Positions 23,589 through 32,558 of a stretch of DNA of 39,671 nt are shown here, one piece after another (position 1 is the first letter of the stretch; each line of letters opens with the position of its first letter). A model generated the notes under the pieces. The model saw only the letters and a program-made list of their open reading frames with translations, did no database searches and was not told the origin of the DNA. The DNA comes from Bacillota bacterium (GTDB taxonomy: Bacteria > Bacillota > Limnochordia > DTU087). A program made the translations under genes and the position numbers. The stretch covers positions 1 through 39,671 of the forward strand of contig JAAYGR010000052.1 of NCBI GenBank assembly GCA_012727675.1, in the 5' to 3' direction.

Positions 23589-24806
23589 TCAATCCTCCGA
23601 CCTGCGGCGAAGCAGTGAATACCGGGGCGCTTCTGCCGGCAGCTCCATAAGAACTATGTGATTGGCATGGCTCTCATCCACGGAATTTCCCTCTTCATCC
23701 AGCATCTTCTCCAGGGTAAACTCAATGCAGGACTCTCTGGGCCTGACCAGCTCCAGCTTATCTCCCAACCTGATACGATTGCGCACTGCGATCCTACTGA
23801 CTCCACCTGCGGTTTCCTCCACCATCCCAACAAAACTATAGCTGCGGACATAGCCGCCGCTTTCGTAGGACTGGGCATCAGGCCCCGGAGGGCCGAAATA
23901 GAAGCCGGTAGTGTAAGGCCGATGGCTGATCTTGTCTAACTCCTCCAGCCACTCGGGCTTTACAGAAAATCCCTCGGGATCAGCATGATAGGCATCTAGA
24001 GCCTGCCGGTAAGCCCAAACCACAGTGGCGACATAATAGACACTTTTCATCCGACCCTCGATTTTCAGACTATCAATGCCCGCCGCAGCAAGCTCCGGCA
24101 AATGGGGAAGCATGTTGAGATCCTTGGAATTCAGGATATAACTTCCCCGATCATCCTCAAAAATCTGGAAGTACTGCCCCGGCCTTTTTTCTTCGACTAA
24201 AGCATAACGCCAGCGGCAGCTCTGGGCACAGTCTCCCCGGTTGGCATCCCGTCCGGTCATATAGTTGGACAAAAGGCACCTGCCCGAATAGGAGATGCAC
24301 ATCGCCCCGTGGACAAAGGCCTCCAGCTCCACACTAACCCGGCGGCGGATCTCGCTGATCTCATCTAGGGATAATTCCCTGGCCAGGATCACACGGCTAA
24401 CACCCATGTCCTCCCAGAATTTAACAGCCTGCCAGTTTGTTAGGCTTCCCTGGGTGGAGAAATGGAGTTCTAATCCAGGAGCCGCCTTCTTCGCTGCTAG
24501 ATAGACCGCCGGATCAGAGAAAATCACCGCATCGGCACCCATTTCGTCCAAAGCAGCCAAATACTCCTGAAGGCCGGCTAGCTGCTCATTGTGAAGCAGG
24601 CTGTTCACAGCCACATAAACCCGAACCCCGGCCCGGTGGGCATAGTCTAGTAGACTCTCCAGCTCCGGAAGGGAAAAATTACCAGCTCCGGCCCGAAGGC
24701 TGTACTCAGTTCCCCCGACATAGACGGCATCAGCACCGTAGGCTATGGCAACCTCCGCTTTTTCCCGATTTCCTGCAGGAGCCAAGAGCTCCATTTTCCT
24801 TGTCAA
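23589..24806 (-). CDS. U32-family peptidase / tRNA hydroxylation protein (TrhP-like)
   Basis: 405-aa U32 family protein. In Bacillus the homologous YrrN/YrrO (TrhP1/2), encoded next to mltG, are required for 5-hydroxyuridine at the tRNA wobble position; older annotations say collagenase or protease. Visible motifs: LLAPAGNREKAEVAIAYGAD, VFVHGAMCISYSGRCLLSNY-type region (here AFVHGAMCISYSGRCLLS), DANRGDCAQSCRW with clustered cysteines (about 170-196) suited to an iron-sulfur cluster, and LKIEGRMKSVYYVATVV. A C-terminal beta domain (about 330-395) follows. The start is TTG after AGAGGG or the ATG four codons later. It lies between mltG and sigK. Confidence 0.85.
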   Translation of the reverse strand: MTRKMELLAPAGNREKAEVAIAYGADAVYVGGTEYSLRAGAGNFSLPELESLLDYAHRAGVRVYVAVNSLLHNEQLAGLQEYLAALDEMGADAVIFSDPAVYLAAKKAAPGLELHFSTQGSLTNWQAVKFWEDMGVSRVILARELSLDEISEIRRRVSVELEAFVHGAMCISYSGRCLLSNYMTGRDANRGDCAQSCRWRYALVEEKRPGQYFQIFEDDRGSYILNSKDLNMLPHLPELAAAGIDSLKIEGRMKSVYYVATVVWAYRQALDAYHADPEGFSVKPEWLEELDKISHRPYTTGFYFGPPGPDAQSYESGGYVRSYSFVGMVEETAGGVSRIAVRNRIRLGDKLELVRPRESCIEFTLEKMLDEEGNSVDESHANHIVLMELPAEAPRYSLLRRRSED

Positions 24807-24841
24807 TCTATCACCCTCTACTATCCGCAGTCCCCAAGGAC

Positions 24842-25918
24842 TTAGTATCCGTAGCGGGCCCGGGCCTGCCTGTGCTGCTGAAAGGTTCTGCTGAACGCGT
24901 GGGTACCGTCGCCCTTAGCTACAAAGTACAGGTAATCTACATCTGCCGGTTCCAGGGCGGCCTTAATTGAGTTTAGCCCAGGAGATGCGATGGGACCGGG
25001 CGGGAGTCCCTTGTACTTATACGTATTGTAAGGGGAATCTGTGGCCAGATCCGAGTAGTACAGCTTTCTCGATTCCTGCAAGATAAACTGCACCGTGGGA
25101 TCCGATTGGAGCGGCATATCAATCCGCAGCCGATTCCAAAACACAGCAGAAACTATGGGGGCCTCCCGGGCCACCATTACTTCCTTTTCAATAATTGACG
25201 CCAAGGTGACAATATCATGCCAGGTAAAACCTGCCGGCAGTGATGCTGTCTCCTTCAGCGGCTCCACCACCTGGACAAACCGATGAACCATCCGCTTGAT
25301 GATCTCTTCCTCCGGCTGATTGCGGACGAAGAAATAGGTATCAGGAAACAGATACCCCTCGAGGCTCCGGGTCGGCTTTTCTATAGGAGGGTTGTCCCCG
25401 TAGATAAGGCTGTCATCCCTAGCTAGGGTGAGAAAGCGCTCCTTGTCCACCAGACCCTGGGCGGCCAACCGATCTGCAACGGCATCTAAAGTCAGTCCCT
25501 CAGGGATTGTGACTCTAACCGTAGCCACCTGCCCTGCTTCCAGATGCTCCATCACCTTCAATAGGTCCATACCGGGGCTTAATTGATAATCCCCGGCCTT
25601 TAGACTCTGCTCCAATCCCATCAGCCGAACTGCCGCATTGAAGGCCCTCTGGCTGCGGATGATGCCCTCTTGTCTCAAGAGTTCCGCTATATCGCTTCCT
25701 GAAGCACCCGGTGAGATGTGGATAATGGATGCAGCGGCCAGCTTTGCATTCTCCGGCGGCAAGATCGCCCGGCTGGCGGCAACAGCCCCAACTAAAACCA
25801 ATACTAACCCTATACAGAAAAGCCGACCCAGTATGTGCAAACTTGACTGCCAAAGGCCGGTCAAATTGTGTGCCGTCATCCAGGCAGGCCGAAAGCGTCC
25901 TTCCAGTCTGCTCATCAT
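24842..25918 (-). CDS. mltG: Endolytic transglycosylase MltG
   Basis: Membrane-bound lytic transglycosylase that cleaves nascent peptidoglycan strands and may end glycan synthesis. The 358-aa product has a short cytoplasmic N terminus, one transmembrane helix (about residues 28-48), a LysM-like region (about 60-150, with GLEQSLKAGDYQLSPGM) and the YceG catalytic domain, with the catalytic Glu in LASIIEKEVMVAREAPIVSA and FWNRLRIDMPLQSDPTVQ, ending in ATGDGTHAFSRTF-like sequence (VAKGDGTHAFSRTFQQH). Two ATG codons in tandem follow GGAGG. Matches B. subtilis yrrL in position. Confidence 0.93.
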   Translation of the reverse strand: MMSRLEGRFRPAWMTAHNLTGLWQSSLHILGRLFCIGLVLVLVGAVAASRAILPPENAKLAAASIIHISPGASGSDIAELLRQEGIIRSQRAFNAAVRLMGLEQSLKAGDYQLSPGMDLLKVMEHLEAGQVATVRVTIPEGLTLDAVADRLAAQGLVDKERFLTLARDDSLIYGDNPPIEKPTRSLEGYLFPDTYFFVRNQPEEEIIKRMVHRFVQVVEPLKETASLPAGFTWHDIVTLASIIEKEVMVAREAPIVSAVFWNRLRIDMPLQSDPTVQFILQESRKLYYSDLATDSPYNTYKYKGLPPGPIASPGLNSIKAALEPADVDYLYFVAKGDGTHAFSRTFQQHRQARARYGY

Positions 25919-26009
25919 CTACCTCCATATTGAGAAGTACAGTGTCTCCCCATATTATAAGCCCCAAGTGGCCCTTTGGCAAAGCCGACGGGACTCAAGC
26001 CGCTGGGCA

Positions 26010-26255
26010 TTAATCATCTTCATCTAGGGCTTCGAGAATCTCACTTACCTTCTCAAACTCTTCATCGTCAATGGAGATCAGCACATCCTGGCCTTCGCTG
26101 TCCTTTTCAACTCTCAGCACTACAACTCCCTCTTCTGGATCTTCATGGGGAAGCAAAACTGCGTATATCCCCTCTTCGATCTCTACAATTTCCAGAAGGA
26201 CAAATTCGTGTTCTTCACCAGCTTCATCTACTAAAGTGATGATATTTTCTTCCAC
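26010..26255 (-). CDS. DUF1292 domain protein (YrzB family)
   Basis: 81-aa acidic protein of unknown function. The sequence EENIITLVDEAGEEHEFVLL and GIYAVLLPHEDPEEGVVVLR is the DUF1292 pattern; the tail is EDD-rich. It is conserved between ruvX and mltG in Firmicutes (B. subtilis yrzB). An upstream TTG would add 20 residues without homology; the GTG at 26253-26255 gives the family N terminus, although its ribosome binding site is weak and a GGCGG/CCGCC hairpin lies just before it. Confidence 0.85.
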   Translation of the reverse strand: MEENIITLVDEAGEEHEFVLLEIVEIEEGIYAVLLPHEDPEEGVVVLRVEKDSEGQDVLISIDDEEFEKVSEILEALDEDD

Positions 26256-26323
26256 AAAAGCGGCGGTGTATCCCCGCCTTGCCCCCTCTCTGTACAGCCT
26301 GCGGCTGGTATACAAGACCGATT

Positions 26324-26773
26324 CTAATCTTCACTTTCCCAATCTGCCCAAAGGGGCTTCTTGCTTTCCAAGCTGTCGAGATAGTTCTGCAAGATAATGA
26401 CCGCAGCTATCTGGTCAATGATCTGACGCCGGCGTTTCCTGCTCACATCTGCCTCCAGCAGTATCTGCTCTGCCGAGACTGTTGTAAACCATTCATCCCA
26501 ATAAATAACCGGCAGACCCAAAGTCTTTTCTATCTTATTCCCCTCCGCCTGCATTCTTACCGCTTCAGGTCCCAATTCTCCCGTACTCCGGCGGGGAAGT
26601 CCAATCACCACCTTCTCCACACAGTACTTGTCGGCCAGCTCCTGTAGAGCCTGGATATCTTTATCCCAGACGCTGCGGCGGATCACCGTTACTCCTTGGG
26701 CAGTAAGCCCCAGGGGGTCACTGACCGCCACACCGATGGTCTTAGTGCCAATATCTAGACCCATGATTCGCAT
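26324..26773 (-). CDS. ruvX: Holliday junction resolvase-like protein RuvX (YqgF)
   Basis: RNase H-fold nuclease implicated in 16S rRNA 5' processing (YqgF) and proposed as an alternative resolvase. The 149-aa product has the first catalytic Asp in GLDIGTKTIGVAVSDPLG, the Glu region VVIGLPRRSTGELG and the last Asp in IDQIAAVIILQNYL. The ATG directly abuts the stop of the upstream reductase gene. The protein is slightly longer at the C terminus than usual (KKPLWADWESED). Confidence 0.93.
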   Translation of the reverse strand: MRIMGLDIGTKTIGVAVSDPLGLTAQGVTVIRRSVWDKDIQALQELADKYCVEKVVIGLPRRSTGELGPEAVRMQAEGNKIEKTLGLPVIYWDEWFTTVSAEQILLEADVSRKRRRQIIDQIAAVIILQNYLDSLESKKPLWADWESED

Positions 26774-27727
26774 TTATATCACCTTAATGGCAAACTCCGG
26801 ACAGTGGGCCCCACAGTAGCCGCAGAGAGCACAGCGGGAGGGGTCTGCCTCAGCCTTGCCGTTTTTTAATGCCATGGCCTTTGATGAGCACCTTTCTACA
26901 CAACGGCCGCAGCCAATACACCAATCCTCCACATGCAGGCGCCGGGGCACTGCTTTGGCTGCCGCCCGCAGACAGTCCGGTACCCTCCGGCCCTCAAAGA
27001 GGCACACATTCATTTCCACCTCTGCCCTGTTTCTCATACCAACAGCAATGGATGCCAACTCCTCCATCTGGAGTAGATACCCAAAGGCTTCATCTAACCT
27101 GTTAAGGAGGTGTCCGCCGCCTAAAGGCTTCATGGCATATATGCCCTTTCCGCACTGGGCAGCAAACCGAATGGCTGCCTCCATTTCATCCCTGGTTCCA
27201 TCGGCGATACCGACACCGGTGCAGTTAATGAGGGGGCTGATCACATCGAATTCAGGAACCAAAGCAGCAGCCCTAACCCCCTGGATGTAATGGGTAGAGA
27301 TCCCCACAGCCCGCACCAGCCCCTTCTCTTTGGCCTTGAGCAGGTACTCTACAGCCTCCCAGTGGCCCTGGATGGTAAGCATGCTTTCTTGTTCATGGAG
27401 AAGGAAAATATCGATGTAATCCCTCCCCAGCTCCCATAGGGCTTCTTCCAGGGCTGCCTTCATGCCGGCGGCATCATAGGCATAACTCTTGGTAGCTATA
27501 ATAACCTCATTACGACCTGAATACAACTGCAGCGCCCCGGCAATGGGTGGGTAGACCCTGTAAAACTGACTTGTATCGATAAAATTCACCCCGAGCTCCA
27601 ATGCCCTAAGGATCACCTCTGCCCCCGCCTCTACAGGCAAGTTCAGCTGCAGCGGACCAATAGTAAGGGCGCCTAGGCATAACCTGGAAACCCGGATACC
27701 CGTGGCGCCCAATAACCTATACTCCAA
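26774..27727 (-). CDS. Aldo/keto reductase with C-terminal 2x[4Fe-4S] ferredoxin domain
   Basis: 317-aa protein: an aldo/keto reductase TIM barrel (about residues 1-250; YRLLGATGIRVSRLCLGALT, NFIDTSQFY, VIIATKSYAYD, DIFLLHEQES, MKPLGGGHLL) followed by two cluster motifs, CIGCGRCVERC (about 271) and CALCGYCGAHCP (about 300). Such Fe-S fused reductases are common in anaerobes; substrates are mostly unknown. The frame is open 48 codons further upstream without homology; the TTG at 27725-27727 after AAAGGAG is preferred. It lies between the baseplate-J-like gene and ruvX, where Bacillus has nothing, so it is an insertion in the alaS-ireB-ruvX-mltG cluster. Confidence 0.88.
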   Translation of the reverse strand: MEYRLLGATGIRVSRLCLGALTIGPLQLNLPVEAGAEVILRALELGVNFIDTSQFYRVYPPIAGALQLYSGRNEVIIATKSYAYDAAGMKAALEEALWELGRDYIDIFLLHEQESMLTIQGHWEAVEYLLKAKEKGLVRAVGISTHYIQGVRAAALVPEFDVISPLINCTGVGIADGTRDEMEAAIRFAAQCGKGIYAMKPLGGGHLLNRLDEAFGYLLQMEELASIAVGMRNRAEVEMNVCLFEGRRVPDCLRAAAKAVPRRLHVEDWCIGCGRCVERCSSKAMALKNGKAEADPSRCALCGYCGAHCPEFAIKVI

Positions 27728-27755
27728 TTGACTGCTTGCTCCTTTCACCGGCGAG

Positions 27756-29330
27756 TTACGGCTGGCCTCCGGCCAGAACCGTCTCCGGCGCTGTGACCTC
27801 AACTTTAATCCAATGGGCAAGCCGCGGCAAGTGGCCGACATCAGCTGGTTCGATGACGATGGAGGCCGCATCTAGCACCTTGGCCATCTCATCTACTTCA
27901 CGGCGTTCAAGTCCCGCAAACAGCGCCGCTAACTGCGCCTCCGGCAGCCGCCTGTGAACCGGCGCCGCAACTTCCCCTGTCAGCACAATATTACCATCTC
28001 CAACGGCTGCCGACAACTGCTCGATTTCAAACTTGGGCTGGAAGAGTACTAGATCCTCCGGCAGCCGTGCCTCCAGTTCCTGCCGCAAAAGCTGTCCCAA
28101 TTCCTGCCTGCGGAAGGATTGTCCTAGGGCCCGGAAGCGGGCCGTCACCTTCACCGTCTCGGCCTCTTGGCCGGCCTCGGCATCCGGTTGAGAACTCTCT
28201 TTCTCCAGCTGTACCGACTCTAGAATAAGGACTGTTCCTTCCCCGTCAGCCTTGGCTTGAAGGATTTCCACTGCCCTCAGGCCTGCCTGCCTTCTGCAGG
28301 TAGCCTCAGCCCGTTCAATATCGCCTGAAGTTACCTGGGTCTGCTGCATACTACTGCCGCCCCTAAGGGGCTCAGGATTCCGCACAGCAAGCCGCTCCTG
28401 GAAGGAGCTGTCGGCAAAAAACCGCACCCGACCCTCTGCCACATTTCCTTCTTCACCGGGCTCTAGTGCCGTAATGGTAACCTCCTTCTGCCCCGCCCGG
28501 ACCCCCGTGGCTACATCAAGAAAATACTCGGTACTGCGGCCCGGCACCACCACCGGAGCATCGGTCTCAAAGACTATTCCTTCACCGGTGGTAAGGCGGG
28601 TCCCCTTGGGAACCTCCACCGGCTCATCCCCTTCATTGATAAATACCACCGTCCCCCTAGCAGGAGCTGTGCCGAGAGTCTCCCTCCCGGTAGCCGACAC
28701 CACCGCTTCGGTCTCAATCACTGCACTGACTGGATATAGAGGGAGCACAGGCCGATCCTCAGGAGCTGCCGTACCGCTTTTTGTCACCCCCAAGAGTTCA
28801 AAACCCTGACGGTACACCAAGACCTCAGGGGTCACAACTATCCTGACTTTTGGAACATAGAGGTAATACAAAAGTCCAATTGCTAGAGCGGCTATCACCA
28901 AAACCACCAGCTGCTGGCCTGCAAATACCCTGTTCCGGGTCCCGGCCAATGAGAAGGAGCCGCCGGCTGCATCTTTCCCTGCTTCTTTAGAGACGGTTAC
29001 GCCCTCCTGAATTGGTTCTAGCGCTCTATACAGCTCATATTCATTGGTGTAGCAGTCGATTTCCACTTCCTCCGCCAGCGCCTTGACAATGGAATCATCG
29101 CTGATGATCACCACACGGCGTTCGAGTTCAGCGGCGTACTGCTTCAGAAGCCTCAAATTAACTGGGTTTTTCAGTACAGTGGATTGGGCGTGATCGACAA
29201 AAACGGCCAGAGGATCTTGTGACGTGCGCAGGGCTGCAATCAAGGTCTGAAGCTCATCGGCAGGCTCTATTCGATAGAGTGGTCTTTCTTCAAAGCCCAG
29301 TTTACCCACCCCCCCAACTGCGTGGGTCAA
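27756..29330 (-). CDS. Membrane-anchored baseplate J-like protein of unknown function
   Basis: About 524 aa. An N-terminal alpha/beta domain (about residues 15-110) with VNLRLLKQYAAELERRVVII and DDSIVKALAEEVEI suggests a Rossmann-like fold. A single transmembrane helix follows (about 137-157; LVVLVIAALAIGLLYYLY). The large C-terminal part contains the baseplate J-like repeat: GTVVFINEGDEPVEVPKGTR, EGIVFETDAPVVVPG, ITALEPGEEGNVAEGRV. This family is found in Firmicutes and Chloroflexi as a stand-alone gene and is not phage here. No function is known. The start is uncertain: the TTG that would begin MKTTWS overlaps ireB by 47 nt, and I use the TTG at 29328-29330. Confidence 0.75.
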   Translation of the reverse strand: MTHAVGGVGKLGFEERPLYRIEPADELQTLIAALRTSQDPLAVFVDHAQSTVLKNPVNLRLLKQYAAELERRVVIISDDSIVKALAEEVEIDCYTNEYELYRALEPIQEGVTVSKEAGKDAAGGSFSLAGTRNRVFAGQQLVVLVIAALAIGLLYYLYVPKVRIVVTPEVLVYRQGFELLGVTKSGTAAPEDRPVLPLYPVSAVIETEAVVSATGRETLGTAPARGTVVFINEGDEPVEVPKGTRLTTGEGIVFETDAPVVVPGRSTEYFLDVATGVRAGQKEVTITALEPGEEGNVAEGRVRFFADSSFQERLAVRNPEPLRGGSSMQQTQVTSGDIERAEATCRRQAGLRAVEILQAKADGEGTVLILESVQLEKESSQPDAEAGQEAETVKVTARFRALGQSFRRQELGQLLRQELEARLPEDLVLFQPKFEIEQLSAAVGDGNIVLTGEVAAPVHRRLPEAQLAALFAGLERREVDEMAKVLDAASIVIEPADVGHLPRLAHWIKVEVTAPETVLAGGQP

Positions 29331-29346
29331 TTTCCGGCGGAAAACC

Positions 29347-29622
29347 TCATCCCGTCCGGGTGTGGGTTCCCGCGCGCTCCATGTAGTTTTCAACTAATTC
29401 AGAGAGAAGCTCGTCCCTTTCCACAGTCCGGATCAGCGTCCGGGCTTCTCGGTGGGATGTGATATATGTGGGGTCTCCCGACATCAAATAGCCTACCAAT
29501 TGGGCAACGGGATCATACCCTCTTTCATCCAAGGCGGCAAAAACCCGTGTGAGCACCATGGCCGCCCGGGAGCGAGAAGGTCCATAGTTGTACAAGGTTG
29601 TTTCGTCCCGGAGTCTATCCAC
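29347..29622 (-). CDS. ireB: IreB family regulatory phosphoprotein (DUF965)
   Basis: Small regulator first described in Enterococcus as a substrate of the IreK/IreP kinase-phosphatase pair that controls intrinsic cephalosporin resistance. The 91-aa product contains VFAALDERGYDPVAQLVGYL and MSGDPTYITSHREARTLI, the strict DUF965 signature, followed by RDELLSELVENYM. GTG start after AGGGGGTG; an upstream ATG adds 12 residues. It follows alaS and a terminator and has its own possible promoter. The N-terminal Thr pair (DETTLYNY) is where IreB is phosphorylated. Confidence 0.88.
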   Translation of the reverse strand: MDRLRDETTLYNYGPSRSRAAMVLTRVFAALDERGYDPVAQLVGYLMSGDPTYITSHREARTLIRTVERDELLSELVENYMERAGTHTRTG

Positions 29623-29665
29623 ATGAACACCCCCTGGTTTATCCACCTCACCTTGCATATTCTGG

Positions 29666-29694
29666 AATTTATGTAACTTTCCTGCCCATCACAA
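29666..29694 (-). promoter_or_regulatory. Possible sigma-A promoter for ireB
   Basis: Minus-strand -35 TTGTGA (29689-29694) and -10 TAAATT (29666-29671) with a 17-nt spacer, just after the alaS terminator and about 40 nt before the ireB start. Both boxes are two bases from consensus, so moderate strength. The -35 overlaps the T-run of the terminator. Confidence 0.4.
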
Positions 29695-29724
29695 AAAAAC
29701 AAGCGGGACGCCAAACGCCCCGCT
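29693..29724 (-). terminator. Rho-independent terminator after alaS
   Basis: Minus-strand stem AGCGGG/CCCGCT (29719-29724 and 29702-29707), extended inward by GCG/CGT with a wobble pair, TTTGG loop, then seven T residues (29693-29699) after a TG. It lies 33 nt after the alaS stop and separates alaS from ireB. Confidence 0.88.
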
Positions 29725-29756
29725 CATCGATATAAATCCTAATTCTAACACTAAGT

Positions 29757-32405
29757 CTACTGAACCGCTGCCAGCTGCTTCTTAATGCTTTCTACCGCCA
29801 ACTCTAAAGCAGCATCGATCTTGGCCGGCTCCCTGCCGCCGGCTTGGGCCATATCGGGCCTGCCGCCGCCTCCGCCGCCGGCAGCCTGGGCTGCCACCTT
29901 GACTATATCTCCAGCTTTAATGCCCTGTTTGACGATATCCGGAGTCACCATGGCCAGGAATAGGGCCTTATCTTCAAAGGCGGAACCCAGGAGAATGACC
30001 CCACTTCCCAGCTTCTCCCGCAAGCGATCGCCAAGGGTTCGAAGGCCTGCAGCATCCAAACCCTCTACTTTAGCCGACAATACCTTGAGCCCAGCTATTT
30101 CTTCAGCCTGCTGCAGCAGCTCATCACTCTGGGCGGCAGCCAGCTTGGCCTTCAACCGTTCGAGCTCCCGGGCCAGTTCCCGGTTTTCCTGCAGCAGCTT
30201 ATCGATGCGTTCCGGCAGCTCAGCAGTGGTAGTCTGAAGCTTTTCAGCTGCCTGGTGGAGCACTGCCTCTTGGGCAGCAATATGTTTAACAGCTGCTTTA
30301 CCGGTCAAAGCTTCGATGCGGCGGACACCAGCTGCCACAGCTCCTTCGCTGATGATCTTGAAAATCCCCAGGTCTCCGGTGCGGCGCACATGGGTGCCGC
30401 CGCACAGCTCCCTGCTGTAGTCCCCTACACTGATGACCCGCACCCGATCCTCGTACTTCTCATCAAACAGTGCAATGGCTCCATCTGCCCGGGCTTCATC
30501 AAGGCTCATTTCCTCCACTGTAACTTCCAGATTCTCCCGGATCCGATCATTTACCAGCTTCTCTACCCGGTCCAGTTCTTCTCTGGTGAGTGCACTGAGG
30601 TGTGTAAAGTCAAAACGGAGGCGATCCGGCTCTACCAAAGAACCTGCCTGGTTGACGTGTTCACCCAGCACCTCTTTCAAGGCTTTGTGGAGCAGATGGG
30701 TTGCTGTATGGTGACAGGCAGCTCCATCCCGATTCCGCTGATAGACTGTAGCCATCACGGTGTCTCCCGCCTGCACCAGTCCTGAAGTCACCCGGCCCTT
30801 GTGGATGATGAGACCCTCCACTGGAGACTCAACCCCCGTGATCTCAAGGGCTCCCTTACCGCCGGTCACTGTGCCGGTATCGGCAACCTGACCGCCGCCC
30901 TCGGCATAGAAGGGCGTCTTGGCTAGGACCAGCTCAATCTCCTGGCCCATTTCCGCCTCGTCGGCAAGCTGTCCATCAACCAGCAAAGCTTCAATTATGG
31001 TCTCAACTTCCAGCTGGTCATATCCTACAAACTGGCTGGTATATTGTTTCGCCAGTTCAACGTATACGCTGTCATCTTCACTGCCCAAGTAGCCTGTTTG
31101 TCCCCGGGCGGCTCTGGCCCGCTGCCTTTGTTCCTCCATCCGCTGGGCAAACTCCGCCTCATCTACCTCCATGCCCTCCTCTGCCAAGATCTCTTTGGTC
31201 AGCTCCAGGGGAAAGCCGTAGGTATCATACAGGCGGAAGGCATCGTCGCCGGACAACCGGTTCTGGTTCTGTGCCTCTAAGTTTTCCATGAGGTCCTTTA
31301 GCATCCTGAGGCCCTGATCTAAAGTTGCCTGGAATCTCTCTTCTTCCTTGCGGATAACCTCCAGGATATAATCCCGACGCTGGATCAGTTCAGGATATGC
31401 GTCTCCCATGGTATCCATAACTGCCTGGGCTATCTCCGGCAAGAAGATATCCCTGATGCCCAAGAGCCGGCCGTAGCGAACTGCCCGCCTGAGTAAGCGC
31501 CTCAGGACATATCCCCGGCCTTCGTTGCTCGGCAGGACACCGTCTGACACCAGGAAAGTAACGCTCCGGGTGTGATCGGCAATAACCCTAAGTGCTACCT
31601 CTACAGCCTCAGGTTCGTCATCTGCTTCAACAAGGTTAGCCACTGCATCCATGACAGATCTGAGGGCATCGGTCTCGAAAATGCTGTTTACACCTTGGAG
31701 GATAGCAGCTGCCCGATCAAGTCCCATTCCTGTGTCGATCCCGGTCTGTTCCAAAGGCACTAAGTTGCCGGCTTCATCTTGGTGGTACTGGATAAACACC
31801 AGATTCCAAAACTCCAAGTACCTCTCGCAGTCACATCCGGGCTTGCAGTCCGGTGATCCGCAGCCGTATTCAGGACCCCGGTCAAGGTGAAGCTCTGAGC
31901 AGGGACCGCAGGGTCCTACTCCAATTTCCCAGAAATTATCCTCCCGGCCTAACCGCACGATGCGGTCCTTGGGAACACCAATCTCCTCATTCCAAATCTG
32001 GAAGGCTTCATCATCATCGAGATAAATGGTTACCCACAGGCGGTCAACAGGCAGTTCCAGATGTTTCGTTGTAAACTCCCAAGCCCAGTGGATAGCTTCC
32101 CGCTTAAAATAGTCGCCGAAGGAGAAGTTCCCCAACATTTCGAAGAATGTCCCATGGCGATCGGTCTTGCCGACATTATCGATATCTGCCGTACGCAGGC
32201 AGCGCTGGCAGGTGGTAATTCTCTTAGACGGCGGCTTCTCTTTTCCCAAAAAATACGGCTTAAAGGGCACCATACCGGCACCTGTCAAAAGCAGTGTCGG
32301 ATCCCCGTGGGGGATCAGCGAAGCACTGGGCAGCCGCCTATGGCCCTTACCCTCAAAAAATTGCAGAAACATCTCCCGCAGTTCACTTACGCTCATGTAT
32401 TTCAT
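29757..32405 (-). CDS. alaS: Alanyl-tRNA synthetase
   Basis: Charges tRNA-Ala and edits mischarged Ser/Gly. The 882-aa product contains the class II catalytic core (FLQFFEGKGHRRLPSASLIP; RFYNDE-like GTFFEMLGNFSFGDYFK), the helical tRNA-recognition domain, the editing domain with HHTATHLLHKAL (about 567) and CGGTHVRRTGDLG (about 667), and the C-Ala domain with the Gly-run GGGGGGRPDMAQAGG (about 843). Full length. ATG start (MKYMSVSELREMFL); the ATG three codons on is also possible. It has its own near-consensus promoter with a leader of about 145 nt. Confidence 0.97.
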   Translation of the reverse strand: MKYMSVSELREMFLQFFEGKGHRRLPSASLIPHGDPTLLLTGAGMVPFKPYFLGKEKPPSKRITTCQRCLRTADIDNVGKTDRHGTFFEMLGNFSFGDYFKREAIHWAWEFTTKHLELPVDRLWVTIYLDDDEAFQIWNEEIGVPKDRIVRLGREDNFWEIGVGPCGPCSELHLDRGPEYGCGSPDCKPGCDCERYLEFWNLVFIQYHQDEAGNLVPLEQTGIDTGMGLDRAAAILQGVNSIFETDALRSVMDAVANLVEADDEPEAVEVALRVIADHTRSVTFLVSDGVLPSNEGRGYVLRRLLRRAVRYGRLLGIRDIFLPEIAQAVMDTMGDAYPELIQRRDYILEVIRKEEERFQATLDQGLRMLKDLMENLEAQNQNRLSGDDAFRLYDTYGFPLELTKEILAEEGMEVDEAEFAQRMEEQRQRARAARGQTGYLGSEDDSVYVELAKQYTSQFVGYDQLEVETIIEALLVDGQLADEAEMGQEIELVLAKTPFYAEGGGQVADTGTVTGGKGALEITGVESPVEGLIIHKGRVTSGLVQAGDTVMATVYQRNRDGAACHHTATHLLHKALKEVLGEHVNQAGSLVEPDRLRFDFTHLSALTREELDRVEKLVNDRIRENLEVTVEEMSLDEARADGAIALFDEKYEDRVRVISVGDYSRELCGGTHVRRTGDLGIFKIISEGAVAAGVRRIEALTGKAAVKHIAAQEAVLHQAAEKLQTTTAELPERIDKLLQENRELARELERLKAKLAAAQSDELLQQAEEIAGLKVLSAKVEGLDAAGLRTLGDRLREKLGSGVILLGSAFEDKALFLAMVTPDIVKQGIKAGDIVKVAAQAAGGGGGGRPDMAQAGGREPAKIDAALELAVESIKKQLAAVQ

Positions 32406-32552
32406 CCATTATGGGCGGTGTCCGAGGCTGAATTATCCGAACAAAAAAAGCCGCCCGCTCCCTCCCTTACGCCCTGTGCCGTGCACAGTGAGCAGACTCG
32501 CCTTAAAATCAGGGCCTCCGCCTCCATTTTGGCGATAGTCCCCATTATTTAC
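32406..32552 (-). promoter_or_regulatory. alaS 5' leader without recognised T-box
   Basis: Predicted leader of about 145 nt between the alaS promoter and its start. It contains a perfect CTGTGC/GCACAG hairpin with an ACG loop, a G-rich stretch ending in GGCGG followed by T7, and a CCGCCC just before the start codon that could pair with GGGCGG. I found no T-box (AGGGTGGnACCGCG) and no complementary 5' strand for a true terminator at the T-run. It could regulate translation by hiding the start region. Confidence 0.4.
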
Positions 32553-32558
32553 AGGATT

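Noticed and set aside
27756-29330. Prophage or tail-like injection system
   Set aside because: Only a single baseplate-J-like protein with a membrane anchor is present; the neighbours are housekeeping genes, with no tail, sheath or integrase genes.
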